Assembly: GCA_031177685.1 (NCBI GenBank)
Contig: JAPSGI010000001.1
Coordinates: forward strand, 186,001 to 250,000
Direction of reading: 5' to 3'
From: Solirubrobacteraceae bacterium
Lineage (GTDB): Bacteria; Actinomycetota; Thermoleophilia; Solirubrobacterales; Solirubrobacteraceae
Length of the DNA stretch: 64,000 nucleotides
A program made the position numbers and the translations under genes. This document shows, piece after piece, positions 1-9,933 of the stretch (position 1 is the stretch's first letter; every line of letters begins with the position of its first letter). The notes under the pieces are model-generated. The model made no database searches, had not been told where the DNA came from, and saw nothing but the letters and a program-made list of their open reading frames with translations.

Positions 1-2065
1 GCACTGCCCCCTCGACGCGCAGGGAAGCGAGCGGGCCCACGGTCGCAAACGTGTTCCCCGCACGGATCGCGTCCATCCAGTTCTCGTACGTGAGCTCGCG
101 GTCGCCGAGATACGCGTAGGTGCGCAGGCCGCCGAGCAGCATCTCGGCGCTCATCTTGTCCGAGCCGCCGACGAGCGGCAGGTGGTAGCCCAGGTTGAGG
201 TATCGGTACCAGTCCGCGATGCCGTACGCGACCGTGTGAGGTCCGTCGGCGTGCAGCGGGTTGAAACGCATGAGCTCGAGGGCGTGCACCAGCCCGAGCA
301 CGATGTCGGCGGCGCGCTCGAGCTGCGGGGTGGGCGCGTGGGGCATCACTACGAGGCCGCGCTGATCGATGCAGCGCTGCGCCCAGTCAGCCATCGTCAC
401 CTCGACTGGGTCGCCGAACGCCGACTCGCTCGGGCCGCCGGTGCACAGCGGGTGGATGAGCTCGCCCGAGTAGCCGAGAAGCGAGATGTGGCCGAGCGTC
501 GACATCCGGTTCTCGGAGCCCACGCGCACGAGGAACTCTCCCCGCCCGCCGAGGTCCTCCGCGCCGAACGTCGTGCGACCGTCGAAATCGCCGACGTTCG
601 TGAACAGCTCGCCCCACTGCGTCGCGAGCACGTTGACGACGTTCACGCCCTCCGCGCGTCCCTCCAGCAGGGCGGTCTGCGGGCTGAGGAAGTGCACGTG
701 CGTGTCGGCGGTGACCCAGCCTCGCTCGCGCCACCGCAGGACCCGCTCGAGCGCGAAGGTCACCTCGTCGGTTTCCGGCGTCACCTCGATCGACGTCCGC
801 ACGGGTGCGATCTCGCAGCCGCGGGTGATCTCGACGTACACGGTCCCGAGCGGCAGGTCGGCGACGCACACGCCGTCCACGTATGCGTATTGGCTGTCGC
901 CGTTGACGAACTCGCCGGCCCGGTCGTCGGACCACCCGGTCGGTACCTTGCGGTGATGGCCACGCGGCGGCAGGTACTCGCCGGCCTCCCCGTGCAGGTG
1001 CAGACGGACGGCCACGGGCTCGCCCGAACCGCCCTCCGAAAAGCACAGGCGGACAGGACGATGCGCGGGCGCCACCGTCGCGACTGCGTCGTCGCGCACC
1101 TCGTCGGCCAGTTCGATGACCCGGTCGCCGACGTACAGCCGGGCCTGCGAATGAGCCGCGTACTCGACGATCGCCTCCCGCTCGGAGCGCGACGGCTCGG
1201 TGACCAGGGCGTCGGTGCTCCATCGTGCGTGGTCGTAGTCGAGCGCGGCGCGCGCCGAGATCACGGTGCCGAGGTCGATGTCGACCCCGTCGAGCTCGCC
1301 GATCGCGTTGAGCACCATGCCGTCGGGGATGCGCAGCTTCAGCTTGCGCCGGAGGCCCGGCCGCAGCGGATGCTCGGCGACCGTCGTCGTCGTCACCGCG
1401 TAGATCGCCGAACGCGACTCGCGCGGACGGCACGTCACGCGGCGCAGCGGGCGATCGGGGACGGGATTCGCGAGCGCGTAGATCCAGAGCAGCTCGGAGA
1501 GCGCGCTTCGCGGGTCGCGCACGGCGTCCGTGGCGGCCTGCGCGCGCATCTCCCGGCCCGCGGCGGCACCGGCCGCAACCCGCCCAACCAGGATGTCCTC
1601 GTCGACGGGCAACAGCACGCGATCCTCCGACGCCGGGACGCAAGCGAAGGGCGCGGATCCCCAGCCGCCGCTCCGCTGCTGGATTGCGAAGCGGCGGTGA
1701 ATCGGCCTGCGCTCTGTCGTGCCGTCTTCGTACTCCAGCTCGTACTCCGATACCAGTTCGCCGAGCTCGTACCCGTGGAAAGAGCGGCCGAGGTGCTCGA
1801 CGGACGCGTCCTCGGCGACGTGGACGAACAGGACGTAGGTGGCGCGCGCGCCGTTCAGGTCGATCCGGACGGTCTCGGTGTCGAGCAGCACGACGTCGTC
1901 CTCGCCCGGCGTGCCGAACGCGAACGGGATCCCGCGGATCGTCTCGTCCTTCCAGCACTCGAAAGTCGCCGGTGTCGCGAGCGGCTCGGGTAGGTCGCTG
2001 CGCCGGGTGTTGAAGACGCCAGTGAGCGGGACTGAGGCGAAGTGCGGTGACGTAGGAAGTCGCAT
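1..2065 (-). CDS. CehA/McbA-like PHP-domain metallohydrolase (partial, C-terminus beyond window)
   Basis: The minus frame is open from ATG at 2065 to the window edge, giving 688 residues without the C-terminus. Residues 454-459 read DTHVHF, the metal-binding opening of a PHP domain, preceded by GWVTA as in CehA/McbA carbaryl-hydrolase-type proteins. Further on GSENRMSTLGHISLLGY and VVMPHAP give the expected downstream metal ligands. The first 440 residues look like beta-rich domains and are not recognised. A TACGTT -10-like hexamer (2077-2072) lies six bases before the ATG, so the mRNA may be leaderless. The gene is divergent from the MCE operon. The substrate is unknown; CehA-type family members cleave esters or phosphoesters. 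The family call is fairly sure, the function is not. Confidence 0.75.
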   Translation of the reverse strand, partial: MRLPTSPHFASVPLTGVFNTRRSDLPEPLATPATFECWKDETIRGIPFAFGTPGEDDVVLLDTETVRIDLNGARATYVLFVHVAEDASVEHLGRSFHGYELGELVSEYELEYEDGTTERRPIHRRFAIQQRSGGWGSAPFACVPASEDRVLLPVDEDILVGRVAAGAAAGREMRAQAATDAVRDPRSALSELLWIYALANPVPDRPLRRVTCRPRESRSAIYAVTTTTVAEHPLRPGLRRKLKLRIPDGMVLNAIGELDGVDIDLGTVISARAALDYDHARWSTDALVTEPSRSEREAIVEYAAHSQARLYVGDRVIELADEVRDDAVATVAPAHRPVRLCFSEGGSGEPVAVRLHLHGEAGEYLPPRGHHRKVPTGWSDDRAGEFVNGDSQYAYVDGVCVADLPLGTVYVEITRGCEIAPVRTSIEVTPETDEVTFALERVLRWRERGWVTADTHVHFLSPQTALLEGRAEGVNVVNVLATQWGELFTNVGDFDGRTTFGAEDLGGRGEFLVRVGSENRMSTLGHISLLGYSGELIHPLCTGGPSESAFGDPVEVTMADWAQRCIDQRGLVVMPHAPTPQLERAADIVLGLVHALELMRFNPLHADGPHTVAYGIADWYRYLNLGYHLPLVGGSDKMSAEMLLGGLRTYAYLGDRELTYENWMDAIRAGNTFATVGPLASLRVEGAV

Positions 2066-2193
2066 CCCCCGAACGTACCTCCGGAGGTCCTCGGACCATC
2101 AGCGTGACCGATGGCCGAATCCCCCCGAGTGGTGGGGGTGAGCCGCAACGCAGCGCCATCCGAAATCTCGCCCTGCAAGGCGCCGGTTCTCCT

Positions 2194-2223
2194 TTGACAC
2201 CCCGAAGAGGCCACTGCTAGCTT
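2194..2223 (+). promoter_or_regulatory. Promoter of the MCE operon
   Basis: TTGACA (2194-2199) and TAGCTT (2218-2223) are separated by 18 bases, a good housekeeping-sigma match in a GC-rich region. The predicted start near 2230 leaves a leader of about 40 bases with a GGGGAG ribosome site before the TTG start at 2272. Confidence 0.6.
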
Positions 2224-2271
2224 CGGCCGCAGTCCTGGTGGCAAAGGGGGGCCCTCAGGCGGGGAGAATCG

Positions 2272-3651
2272 TTGCGAACGACTAGCGCAATCGGCCGGAT
2301 CGCGGCCGTAGGAGCAGTGGTGCTGGCGGCGGTGGCCGTCGCGGTCATCCTGCTCAGCCGCGGTGGCGAGGAGCGCAAGTACACGCTGCACTTCCAGAAC
2401 GCCGCCCAGCTGGTCAAGGGCAACCTCGTGCAGGTCTCGGGCCGGCCGGTCGGCGACGTGCGCGAGATCACGCTGACCGACGACGGTCAGGCCAAGGTCG
2501 AGATCCGCATAAACGACGAGGACTACGCCCTGCGCCAGGGCACGCGCGCGGTCATCCGCGCGGCGTCGCTGTCAGGGATCGCGAACCGCTACATCGACCT
2601 GCACCTGCCGTCTGGCACGGCGCCGGAGATCGAGGACGGCGGCACGATCCCCCAGCGCTACACGACCACGGCGGTCGACCTCGACGAGATCTTCAACGTC
2701 TTCGACCCGCGCACGCGCGAGGGTCTCCAGGAGGTCATCCGCGGGTTCGCCAGCTCCTACGCCGGCAAGGCGAAGGAGACGCGCGCCGGCATCGTCTACC
2801 TCAACCCCTCGCTCGCGGCCAGCTCGCGCCTGTTCCGCGAGCTCGTGCGCGACAAGCCCGAGCTGCGCAAGTTCGTCAACCAGTCCGCCGACCTGGTCAG
2901 CGACATCTCGCAGCGCCGCGAAGACCTCGCCGCGCTGGTCACCAACCTCAACGCCACCAACGCGGCGATCGGCGCCCAGCGCGACGCGCTGGCCGAGTCG
3001 ATCCAGCGGCTGCCGGACTTCATGCGCCGCTCCAACACGACGTTCGTGAACCTGCGCGCCACGCTGGCCGACCTCGAGCCGCTGGTCGACGAGTCCAAGC
3101 CCGTCGCGAAGAAGCTGCGGCCCTTCCTGGCCGAGCTGCGGCCGCTGGCCCGCAACGCGCGCCCGACGATCCGCGACCTCTCCAACCTGATCCGCCGCAG
3201 CGGCGTCAACAACGACCTGGTCGAGCTGACGCGCACCAACGTGCCGGTGCGCGACATCGCGCTGGGGCCGGTCAACCGCAACGGAGCCCAGCGCGAGGGC
3301 GCCTTCCCGGCCTCGGTGAAGGCGCTGTCGGGCGCGACGCCCCAGCTCGGGTTCGCCCGGCCCTACGTGCCCGACCTGATCGGCTGGTTCAACGACTTCT
3401 CCCAGACGGGCTACTACGACGCCAACGGCGCGGTCGGCCGCGTCGCGCTGCACGTGAGCGCGTTCACGATGGACCCGAGCGGCAACCCGCAGGCGCCCAT
3501 CGCGCCCCACGAGGTCGCCAGCTCCATCACGGACGCCGCGCAGCTCGACCAGAACCGGCGCTGCCCGGGCTCCATGGAGCGCCCGCGCGACGGCTCGAGC
3601 CCGATCAAGACCGAGATCTGCGACCCCTCCCAGCTTCCCCCCGGGCCATGA
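2272..3651 (+). CDS. MCE family lipid-transfer protein 1 (first of six)
   Basis: 459 residues from a TTG start preceded by GGGGAG. One N-terminal membrane anchor (about residues 10-28) is followed by an MCE/MlaD domain (about 38-115, VQVSGRPVGDVREI...), then a long helical region with repeated LRPFLAELRPLARNARP-type heptads typical of actinobacterial Mce proteins, and a proline-rich tail. Family knowledge: six different MCE subunits assemble into a tunnel that moves lipids or sterols across the envelope, driven by YrbE permeases and the MceG ATPase. It is the first gene of an operon in which the genes overlap by ATGA or nearly touch. The position corresponds to MceA. Cargo cannot be read from the sequence. 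Confidence 0.9.
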   Translation: MRTTSAIGRIAAVGAVVLAAVAVAVILLSRGGEERKYTLHFQNAAQLVKGNLVQVSGRPVGDVREITLTDDGQAKVEIRINDEDYALRQGTRAVIRAASLSGIANRYIDLHLPSGTAPEIEDGGTIPQRYTTTAVDLDEIFNVFDPRTREGLQEVIRGFASSYAGKAKETRAGIVYLNPSLAASSRLFRELVRDKPELRKFVNQSADLVSDISQRREDLAALVTNLNATNAAIGAQRDALAESIQRLPDFMRRSNTTFVNLRATLADLEPLVDESKPVAKKLRPFLAELRPLARNARPTIRDLSNLIRRSGVNNDLVELTRTNVPVRDIALGPVNRNGAQREGAFPASVKALSGATPQLGFARPYVPDLIGWFNDFSQTGYYDANGAVGRVALHVSAFTMDPSGNPQAPIAPHEVASSITDAAQLDQNRRCPGSMERPRDGSSPIKTEICDPSQLPPGP

Positions 3652-5264
3652 GGCGCATCCTGCTCACCGCCCTGGTCCTCGCCACCGCCGGCGCCTTCGC
3701 GCTGCTCGCCGGCGGCGCCAAGGAGGGCGAGGGCAACCCCCGCTACTGGGTCCAGCTCGACAACGCGTTCGGACTGATCGAGGGCGCCGACTTCAAGATC
3801 GCGGGCGTCCGGGCCGGCCAGCTCACGCAGATGAAGCTCGACCGGCGCAACAAGATGGCCCTGGTCGAGTTCGAGGTCGACAAGGCGTCGGGCAACTTCA
3901 GCGAGCTGCGCGCCGACGTGTTCTGCGAGACGCGCCCGCAGTCGCTCATCGGCGAGTACTTCATCGACTGCCAGCCGGGACGCAGCGAGCGCCGCCTGAA
4001 GGAGGGCGCCACGATCCCGGTCAGCCGGACGGCGACCACGATCCCGGCCGACCTGGTCAACAACATCCTGCGCCTCCCGCAGCGCGACCGCCTGCGCATC
4101 CTGCTCAACGAGTTCGGCACGGGCCTGGCCGCGCGCGGCGAGGACCTCAACGAGGCGATCCGCCGCGGTGTCCCGGCGCTGCGCGAGACCGACCGGCTGC
4201 TGGCGATCCTGGCGCGCGAGAACCGCGTGCTGGCCGACCTCGTCCGCGACGGCGACGCGGTGATCACCGCGCTGGCGAACAACCGCGAAAACGTCGGGCG
4301 CTTCGTCGTGGAGGCGCGCGACACCGCCGTCGCGTCGGCCAACCGCGACAGCGAGCTGGCCGCGACCTTCAACCGCCTGCCGCGCTTCTTGGCCGAGCTG
4401 GAGCCCACGATGCGCGAGCTGGGCCGCGTGGCGGACAACCAGACGCCCGCCCTGCGCGACCTCAACGCCAGCGCCGGGCAGCTGGAGCGCTTCTTCGACA
4501 ACCTCGGGCCGTTCGCCGACGCGTCGCGGCCGTCCTTCCGCTCGCTGGCCGACGCGTCCAAGGTGGGTCGCCAGGCCGTCAGGGCGGCCCGGCCCACCGT
4601 GTCCGAGCTGCGGCGGTTCGCCGCCCACACCCCCGAGCTGGGCAAGAACCTGGCGATCGTGCTGGAGGACCTGGCCGACCGCGACCGCGCGGTGGAGAAG
4701 GACCCGCGCGCGCCCGGCGAGAACACCGGCTTCAACGGCCTGGAGAACATCCTCGGCTACGTCTTCTGGCAGTCGCAGGCGATCAACATCTTCGATCGCA
4801 ACGGCTACATCCTCAAGGTCGCCGTCTACGACAACCACTGCGCGCGCTACACCGGCATCGAGTCGGTCCGCGAGCACCCGGAGGACCACGAGCACTGCGC
4901 CTCGGCCCTCGGCCCCACCCAGCCCGGCATCAACGCCCCGGACACCAGCAACCCGCCCGGCTCTACGGCGCGGGCGCGCGCGGAGCGCGTGGACCGCGAC
5001 GCCGACATCGTGGACCGCGCCCGCAACGCCGCCGGCCCGCCGCCCACGTCCGGCGCCGCGCCGGCGCCTGGACCGGTGCGCGCGCAGGACCAGGGCCGTG
5101 AGCGCCCCAAGCCGCCGATCGACCTCGGCCGCACGATCGACGAGGTCCTGGGCAACCTGCCGATCCCGGTGCCCCGGCCCGACGCGCTGGAGGGCACGCT
5201 GCCCCGCGGCGGCAACGACCCGCAGGCCTCCGGCCAGCTCCTCGACTACCTCCTGGGCTCATGA
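3648..5264 (+). CDS. MCE family lipid-transfer protein 2
   Basis: 538 residues, start ATG overlapping the previous stop (ATGA). A signal anchor (ILLTALVLATAGAFALLAGG) is followed by an MCE domain (about 28-110: LIEGADFKIAGVRAGQL...), an extended alpha-helical segment and a C-terminal Pro/Ala/Arg-rich low-complexity tail (about 440-500). A cysteine-containing patch (DNHCARYTG...HEHCASA, about 395-425) is shared in style with other Thermoleophilia Mce proteins and may form a disulfide outside the membrane. It acts as one subunit of the hetero-hexameric tunnel. Specific subunit role is inferred only from gene order. Confidence 0.88.
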   Translation: MRRILLTALVLATAGAFALLAGGAKEGEGNPRYWVQLDNAFGLIEGADFKIAGVRAGQLTQMKLDRRNKMALVEFEVDKASGNFSELRADVFCETRPQSLIGEYFIDCQPGRSERRLKEGATIPVSRTATTIPADLVNNILRLPQRDRLRILLNEFGTGLAARGEDLNEAIRRGVPALRETDRLLAILARENRVLADLVRDGDAVITALANNRENVGRFVVEARDTAVASANRDSELAATFNRLPRFLAELEPTMRELGRVADNQTPALRDLNASAGQLERFFDNLGPFADASRPSFRSLADASKVGRQAVRAARPTVSELRRFAAHTPELGKNLAIVLEDLADRDRAVEKDPRAPGENTGFNGLENILGYVFWQSQAINIFDRNGYILKVAVYDNHCARYTGIESVREHPEDHEHCASALGPTQPGINAPDTSNPPGSTARARAERVDRDADIVDRARNAAGPPPTSGAAPAPGPVRAQDQGRERPKPPIDLGRTIDEVLGNLPIPVPRPDALEGTLPRGGNDPQASGQLLDYLLGS

Positions 5265-6865
5265 GGCGCGGTCAGGGGTCCATCGTCGCCAACCCGGTTC
5301 TCGTCGGCGCGGTCACCGTGCTGGTGACCGTGGTCGCGGTCTTCCTCGCCTACAACGCGAACAACGGCCTGCCCTTCGTCCCCACGCGCCAGATCAACGT
5401 CGACGTCTCCAGCGGGTCGAACCTGGTGCGCGGAAACGAGGTCCGCGAGGGCGGCTTCCGCATGGGCGTCGTCGAGCGCATCGAGGCGGTCACGCTGCCG
5501 GACGGCCAGACGGTCTCGCGCCTGCGGCTGAAGCTCGACAAGAAGGTCGGCGACATCCCCGCGGACACGCGGATCGAGGTCAGGCCCCGCTCCGCGCTGG
5601 GACTGAAGTACATCGCGTTCACCCGCGGCGACTCCAAGCGCAACCTGCAGGACGGCGACACGATCCCGCTGAGCCAGACCAACGTCCCGGTCCAGTTCGA
5701 CGACGTCTTCAAGATCTTCGACGACCCCACGCGCAAGGCCTCCCAGGACAACCTCAACATCTTCGGCAACGCCTTCACGGGCCGCGGCGTGGACCTCAAC
5801 CGGACGATCCAGGAGCTGCCGGCCACGTTCCGCTACCTGGCCCCGGTCGCCCGCAACCTGGCCGACCCCCGGACCGACATCGGGCGCTTCTTCCGCGAGC
5901 TGGGCGACGCCGCGCGCGTCGTGGCGCCGATCGCGGACGTCAACGCGCAGCTGTTCACCGATCTGGCGGTGACCTTCGAGGCGTTCTCCCGCGACCCCGC
6001 CGCGCTGGAGGACACGATCGCGAAGTCGCCGCCCACGCTGGACGAGAGCATCCGCTCGTTCGCCGTGCAGCGGCCGTTCCTGCACGACGTCGCGGAGTTC
6101 TCGCAGGACCTGCGCGGGGCCACGCGGGAGCTGCGCGGCGCGCTGCCCATCGTCAACCCGGCGCTGGAGACCGGCACGCCGGTCCTGCGGCGCAGCGTCG
6201 CGCTCAACCAGCGCACGGGCGAGGTCTTCGCGGCGCTCAACGAGCTGGTGCGCGCGCCGGAGACCAACCAGGCGCTGCGCGGGCTCACGCGCACGGTGTC
6301 CGTCCTCAATCCGCTCGTGCGCTTCCTGGGTCCGTACCAGACGGTCTGCAACAACTGGAACTACTTCTGGTACATGCTCGGCGAGCACATCTCCGAGACC
6401 GACCCGACGGGGACGGCGCAGCGCGCGCTGCTCAACACGGCCGCGGGCCAGCGCAACGCCTACGGCTCCATGGGCGCGGTCGAGCCGGTCATGGGCGAGG
6501 GCTACCAGGGCGCGCCGGGCGACACGAAGGGCACGTCGAACCCGCGCGGCGACAACGCCTTCTTCCACGGCCAGGCGCACGGCGCCGCGATCAACGACGA
6601 CGGCACCGCCGACTGCGAGATCGGCCAGCGCGGCTACATGAGCGGCAACCTCGCGACGTTCGGTCCGGCGAAGAACTCGCAGGGCACGCCGACGCAGGTC
6701 ATCTTCGACCCGCACACGCCGGGCAGCCAGGGCCCCACGTACACCGGCCGCCAGCGCGTCCCGGCCGGCCAGACGTTCTCGCGCGAGAACGAGACGGGCG
6801 CGAAGCTGCCGCCGGAGTACACGACCGGCATCTACTCGGGCTCCAACAAGACGGGGCGGCGATGA
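5261..6865 (+). CDS. MCE family lipid-transfer protein 3
   Basis: 534 residues, ATGA overlap with gene 2. Transmembrane anchor at about residues 10-30 (VLVGAVTVLVTVVAVFLAYNA), MCE domain at about 40-130 (LVRGNEVREGGFRMGVVERI...), helical needle-forming region to about 360, then a Gly/Asn-rich C-terminal part (NAFFHGQAHGAAIN...) without recognisable domain. Sequence and length fit actinobacterial MceC-type subunits, but order is the only guide to the letter. Expected to be anchored in the cytoplasmic membrane with its bulk outside. Confidence 0.88.
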   Translation: MRRGQGSIVANPVLVGAVTVLVTVVAVFLAYNANNGLPFVPTRQINVDVSSGSNLVRGNEVREGGFRMGVVERIEAVTLPDGQTVSRLRLKLDKKVGDIPADTRIEVRPRSALGLKYIAFTRGDSKRNLQDGDTIPLSQTNVPVQFDDVFKIFDDPTRKASQDNLNIFGNAFTGRGVDLNRTIQELPATFRYLAPVARNLADPRTDIGRFFRELGDAARVVAPIADVNAQLFTDLAVTFEAFSRDPAALEDTIAKSPPTLDESIRSFAVQRPFLHDVAEFSQDLRGATRELRGALPIVNPALETGTPVLRRSVALNQRTGEVFAALNELVRAPETNQALRGLTRTVSVLNPLVRFLGPYQTVCNNWNYFWYMLGEHISETDPTGTAQRALLNTAAGQRNAYGSMGAVEPVMGEGYQGAPGDTKGTSNPRGDNAFFHGQAHGAAINDDGTADCEIGQRGYMSGNLATFGPAKNSQGTPTQVIFDPHTPGSQGPTYTGRQRVPAGQTFSRENETGAKLPPEYTTGIYSGSNKTGRR

Positions 6866-8598
6866 GGCGCAACCAGCCCAAGGGGATCTCGCGCGTGCAG
6901 GCCGGAGCCATCCTGGTCGTGCTGGTCGTGCTCGGTACGTACTTCGGGTTCTCCAAGGCGATCCCGTTCAAGCAGCACTGGGAGATCCAGGCCCAGTTCG
7001 ACAACGCCACGAACCTGCGCCAGGGGTCGTTCGTGCGGATCGGCGGCGTGAACGTCGGCAAGGTCGTGAAGATCGAGCACCTGCGCGCGGGCGACCGCGG
7101 CGCCGTCGCGACGCTGCGCATCGACGAGGTGGGGCGCCCGATCCACAAGGACGCCACGCTGAAGATCCGGCCAAACATCTTCCTCGAGGGCAACACGTTC
7201 GTCGACCTGCGGCCCGGCTCGCCGTCTGCCCCCACGCTTGACGACGGCGACACGATCCCGGCGAGCCAGACGTCCCTGGCCGTCCAGATCGACCAGATCT
7301 TCACCGCGCTGCAGGCCGACACCCGGCGCGACCTGCAGCTGCTGCTCCAGGAGCTCGGCGACGGCCTGCAGGGCGCCGGGGCGCAGGGCTTCAACCGCTC
7401 GATCGACTACTGGGAGGACGCGTTCCGCGGCAGCGCCGTGGTCAGCGACGCCCAGCGCGGTTTGCGCCCGCACGACCTGTCCGAGTACATCAGCCGTGCC
7501 GGCACCGTCGCGGGCGCGCTGGACCGCGACCCCGAGGCGCTGAAGAACTTCATCACCGACTTCAACACCACGGCCGCGGCGTTCGCCGCCGAGCAGGCCA
7601 ACCTCGAGCGCACGATCGCCGAGCTCCCGCGCACGCTGCGCGCCGCGCAGCCCGCGCTGCGCGCGCTCAACGACTCCTTCCCGCCGCTGCGCCGCCTGGT
7701 CGTGGACTTCCGCCCGGCCGTGCGCTCCTCGGGCCCGGCGCTCGACGCCTCGACGCCCTTCATCCGGCAGGCGCGCGGCCTCGTGTCCCAGCGCGAGCTC
7801 AAGGGCCTGGTCGCCGACCTGCGCCCGCTGGTGCCGGACCTGGCGCGCCTGAACGCCAACCTGCCGCCGCTGTACGAGAAGGTCCGCTCGGCCTCCAGCT
7901 GCCAGAACGAAGTCGTGCTGCCGTGGTCGAACTCGACCCTGCCGGACCCGACGTTCCCCGCGACGGGGAAGGTGTACCAGGAGAGCGTGGCGGGACTCCC
8001 GGGCCTCGCGGGCGAGAGCCGCTCCGGCGACGCCAACGGGCAGTGGGCGCGCGTGCTGGCCGCCAACGGCACCCAGGTCTACGCGCTCAGCGGCACCGAC
8101 ACGCAGTTCGGCAAGCGCTTCGGGGTCACCAACTTCCCGATCCTGGGAGTCAACCCGCCGCCGGCCAAGGAGCGTCCGCCGTCGCGCTACGACGTTCCGT
8201 GCGAGACGCAGGAGCCCCCCGACCTGCGGACGATCCCGGACCCGGCGCCGCAGCAGGTGTCCTCCGGCAAGTTCTCGCCGCTGCAGTCGGCGCTGAACCA
8301 GGCCAACCAGTTCGAGGGGCTGGCCGACGCGCTCAAGCGTGAGGGCAAGCCCGGCCAGGCCAAGCGCTGGTACGCGCGCGCCCGCTCGCTCCGGACCCGC
8401 AACGGGCTGCTGGGCAAGCAGTGGGACATCCGCCGCGGCAAGCTCACGATCGTGCCGGTCGCCGGCCGGCGCACCGCCGGTGGCGCCCCCGCGATCGCGC
8501 CGTACATGAAGCGCGGCGGCAACGACCGGCTGGGCCGCCAGGCCTTCCGCGCGGACGCCAAGCTGCCGAGCGTCAAGGGGACGGTGAGCGCGGGATGA
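6862..8598 (+). CDS. MCE family lipid-transfer protein 4
   Basis: 578 residues from ATG 6862, which overlaps the previous stop as ATGA; the frame is open far upstream but this start is fixed by the overlap and by the anchor that follows (AGAILVVLVVLGTYFGFSKA, about 13-32). The MCE domain (about 45-125, LRQGSFVRIGGVNVGKVVKI...) precedes a long helical region. The C-terminus is basic and includes GRRTAGGAPAIAPYMKRGG. It is one subunit of the same complex. Confidence 0.87.
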   Translation: MRRNQPKGISRVQAGAILVVLVVLGTYFGFSKAIPFKQHWEIQAQFDNATNLRQGSFVRIGGVNVGKVVKIEHLRAGDRGAVATLRIDEVGRPIHKDATLKIRPNIFLEGNTFVDLRPGSPSAPTLDDGDTIPASQTSLAVQIDQIFTALQADTRRDLQLLLQELGDGLQGAGAQGFNRSIDYWEDAFRGSAVVSDAQRGLRPHDLSEYISRAGTVAGALDRDPEALKNFITDFNTTAAAFAAEQANLERTIAELPRTLRAAQPALRALNDSFPPLRRLVVDFRPAVRSSGPALDASTPFIRQARGLVSQRELKGLVADLRPLVPDLARLNANLPPLYEKVRSASSCQNEVVLPWSNSTLPDPTFPATGKVYQESVAGLPGLAGESRSGDANGQWARVLAANGTQVYALSGTDTQFGKRFGVTNFPILGVNPPPAKERPPSRYDVPCETQEPPDLRTIPDPAPQQVSSGKFSPLQSALNQANQFEGLADALKREGKPGQAKRWYARARSLRTRNGLLGKQWDIRRGKLTIVPVAGRRTAGGAPAIAPYMKRGGNDRLGRQAFRADAKLPSVKGTVSAG

Positions 8599-9917
8599 TG
8601 ACCGCGATCCGCAAGCGCGCCGGCGACTTCGCCGCGATCGTCGCCCTGGTGATCATCGCCACCGTGGTGGGCGCCTACATCCTCAACGAGCAGCGGCTGC
8701 GCTTCCCGCTCGTCGAGGACAAGCCGTTCCAGCTCAACGCGGCCTTCTCCACCGCGCAGGCCGTCACGCCCGGGCAGGGGCAGACCGTCCGTGTGGCCGG
8801 CGTGCGCGTGGGCGACATCTCCAAGGTCAAGCTGCGCAACGGCCAGGCCATCATCACGATGGACCTCGACCGCGAGTTCGACGACCTCGTCCACACCGAC
8901 GCGTCGGCGCTGCTGCGGCCCAAGACCGGGCTGAAGGACATGTTCATCGAGCTCGACCCCGGCTCGCCCTCGGCGCCGCTGGCCAAGGAGGGCTGGACGC
9001 TCCCGGTGAGCAACACGCTCCCGGACATCAACCCGGACGAGATCTACGGGGCGCTGGACGCCGACACGCGCGACTACCTCAAGCTGCTGGTCAACGGGGG
9101 CGGGCAGGGCCTGAAGGGCCGCGGCAGCGACCTGCGCGAGGTCCTGCGCCGCTTCGAGCCCACCAACCGCGACCTGGCCCGCGTGACCTCGGAGGTCGAG
9201 AAGCGCCAGCGCAACCTGCGGCGCCTGGTCAACTCGCTGCAGCGCCTGAACACCGAGCTGGCCTCGCGCGACGACGACCTGGCCCAGCTCGTGAGCTCGT
9301 CCGCGCAGGTGTTCCGCGCGTTCGCGTCGGAGAACCGCAACATCTCGCTGGCCGTGCGGCGCTTCCCGAGTGCCCTGCGCCAGACCACCGACACGCTCGG
9401 CCGCGTCCAGACGTTCGCGGAGGTGCTGGGCCCGACCGCCGACAAGCTGCGGCCCGCCGTGCGCGCGCTCAACCGGGCCAACCGGGCGATCATCCCGTTC
9501 GCGCGCGAGGCCGAGCCGCTGCTGCGCCAGCAGATCCGTCCGTTCGTGCGCGACGCGCGGCCGCTGGTGCGCGACCTCAAGACGCCCGGCGACCAGCTCG
9601 CCGACGCGGTGCCCGACCTCACGCGCTCGTTCACCGTCCTGGACAACTTCTTCAACCTCTTCGCCTTCAACCCCGGCGGCCGTGAGGGCCCGGAGAAGGC
9701 CAACCGCGAGGAGGGCTACCTCTTCTGGATCGCCTGGGTGACGCACCAGACGAACTACGTGTTCTCCACCGCGGACGCCCACGGCTCCTACCGCCCGGTC
9801 TACCTCGGCGGCCCCTGCGGCATCCTCGAGGGCATCCTCGCCGAGGACCCGACGGGCATCTTCGCCAACCTGAACCTCGGCGCCATCCTGGGCGCCGGAG
9901 GAGCGTGCGGACCATGA
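8595..9917 (+). CDS. MCE family lipid-transfer protein 5
   Basis: 440 residues from ATG 8595 (ATGATGA junction with gene 4); a second ATG follows immediately and either could be used. Membrane anchor at about residues 11-29 (FAAIVALVIIATVVGAYIL), MCE domain at about 40-125 (VTPGQGQTVRVAGVRVGDI...), helical region with the DARPLVRDLKTP repeat style, and a short Gly-rich end. Shortest of the six. Confidence 0.87.
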   Translation: MMTAIRKRAGDFAAIVALVIIATVVGAYILNEQRLRFPLVEDKPFQLNAAFSTAQAVTPGQGQTVRVAGVRVGDISKVKLRNGQAIITMDLDREFDDLVHTDASALLRPKTGLKDMFIELDPGSPSAPLAKEGWTLPVSNTLPDINPDEIYGALDADTRDYLKLLVNGGGQGLKGRGSDLREVLRRFEPTNRDLARVTSEVEKRQRNLRRLVNSLQRLNTELASRDDDLAQLVSSSAQVFRAFASENRNISLAVRRFPSALRQTTDTLGRVQTFAEVLGPTADKLRPAVRALNRANRAIIPFAREAEPLLRQQIRPFVRDARPLVRDLKTPGDQLADAVPDLTRSFTVLDNFFNLFAFNPGGREGPEKANREEGYLFWIAWVTHQTNYVFSTADAHGSYRPVYLGGPCGILEGILAEDPTGIFANLNLGAILGAGGACGP

Positions 9918-9933
9918 GCGAGGTGGCGATCTA

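Noticed and set aside
387-2159. Long minus-strand reading frame over the left-edge gene
   Set aside because: Very Arg-rich translation without domain signatures; the neighbouring minus frame from 2065 gives the PHP metallohydrolase with DTHVHF.
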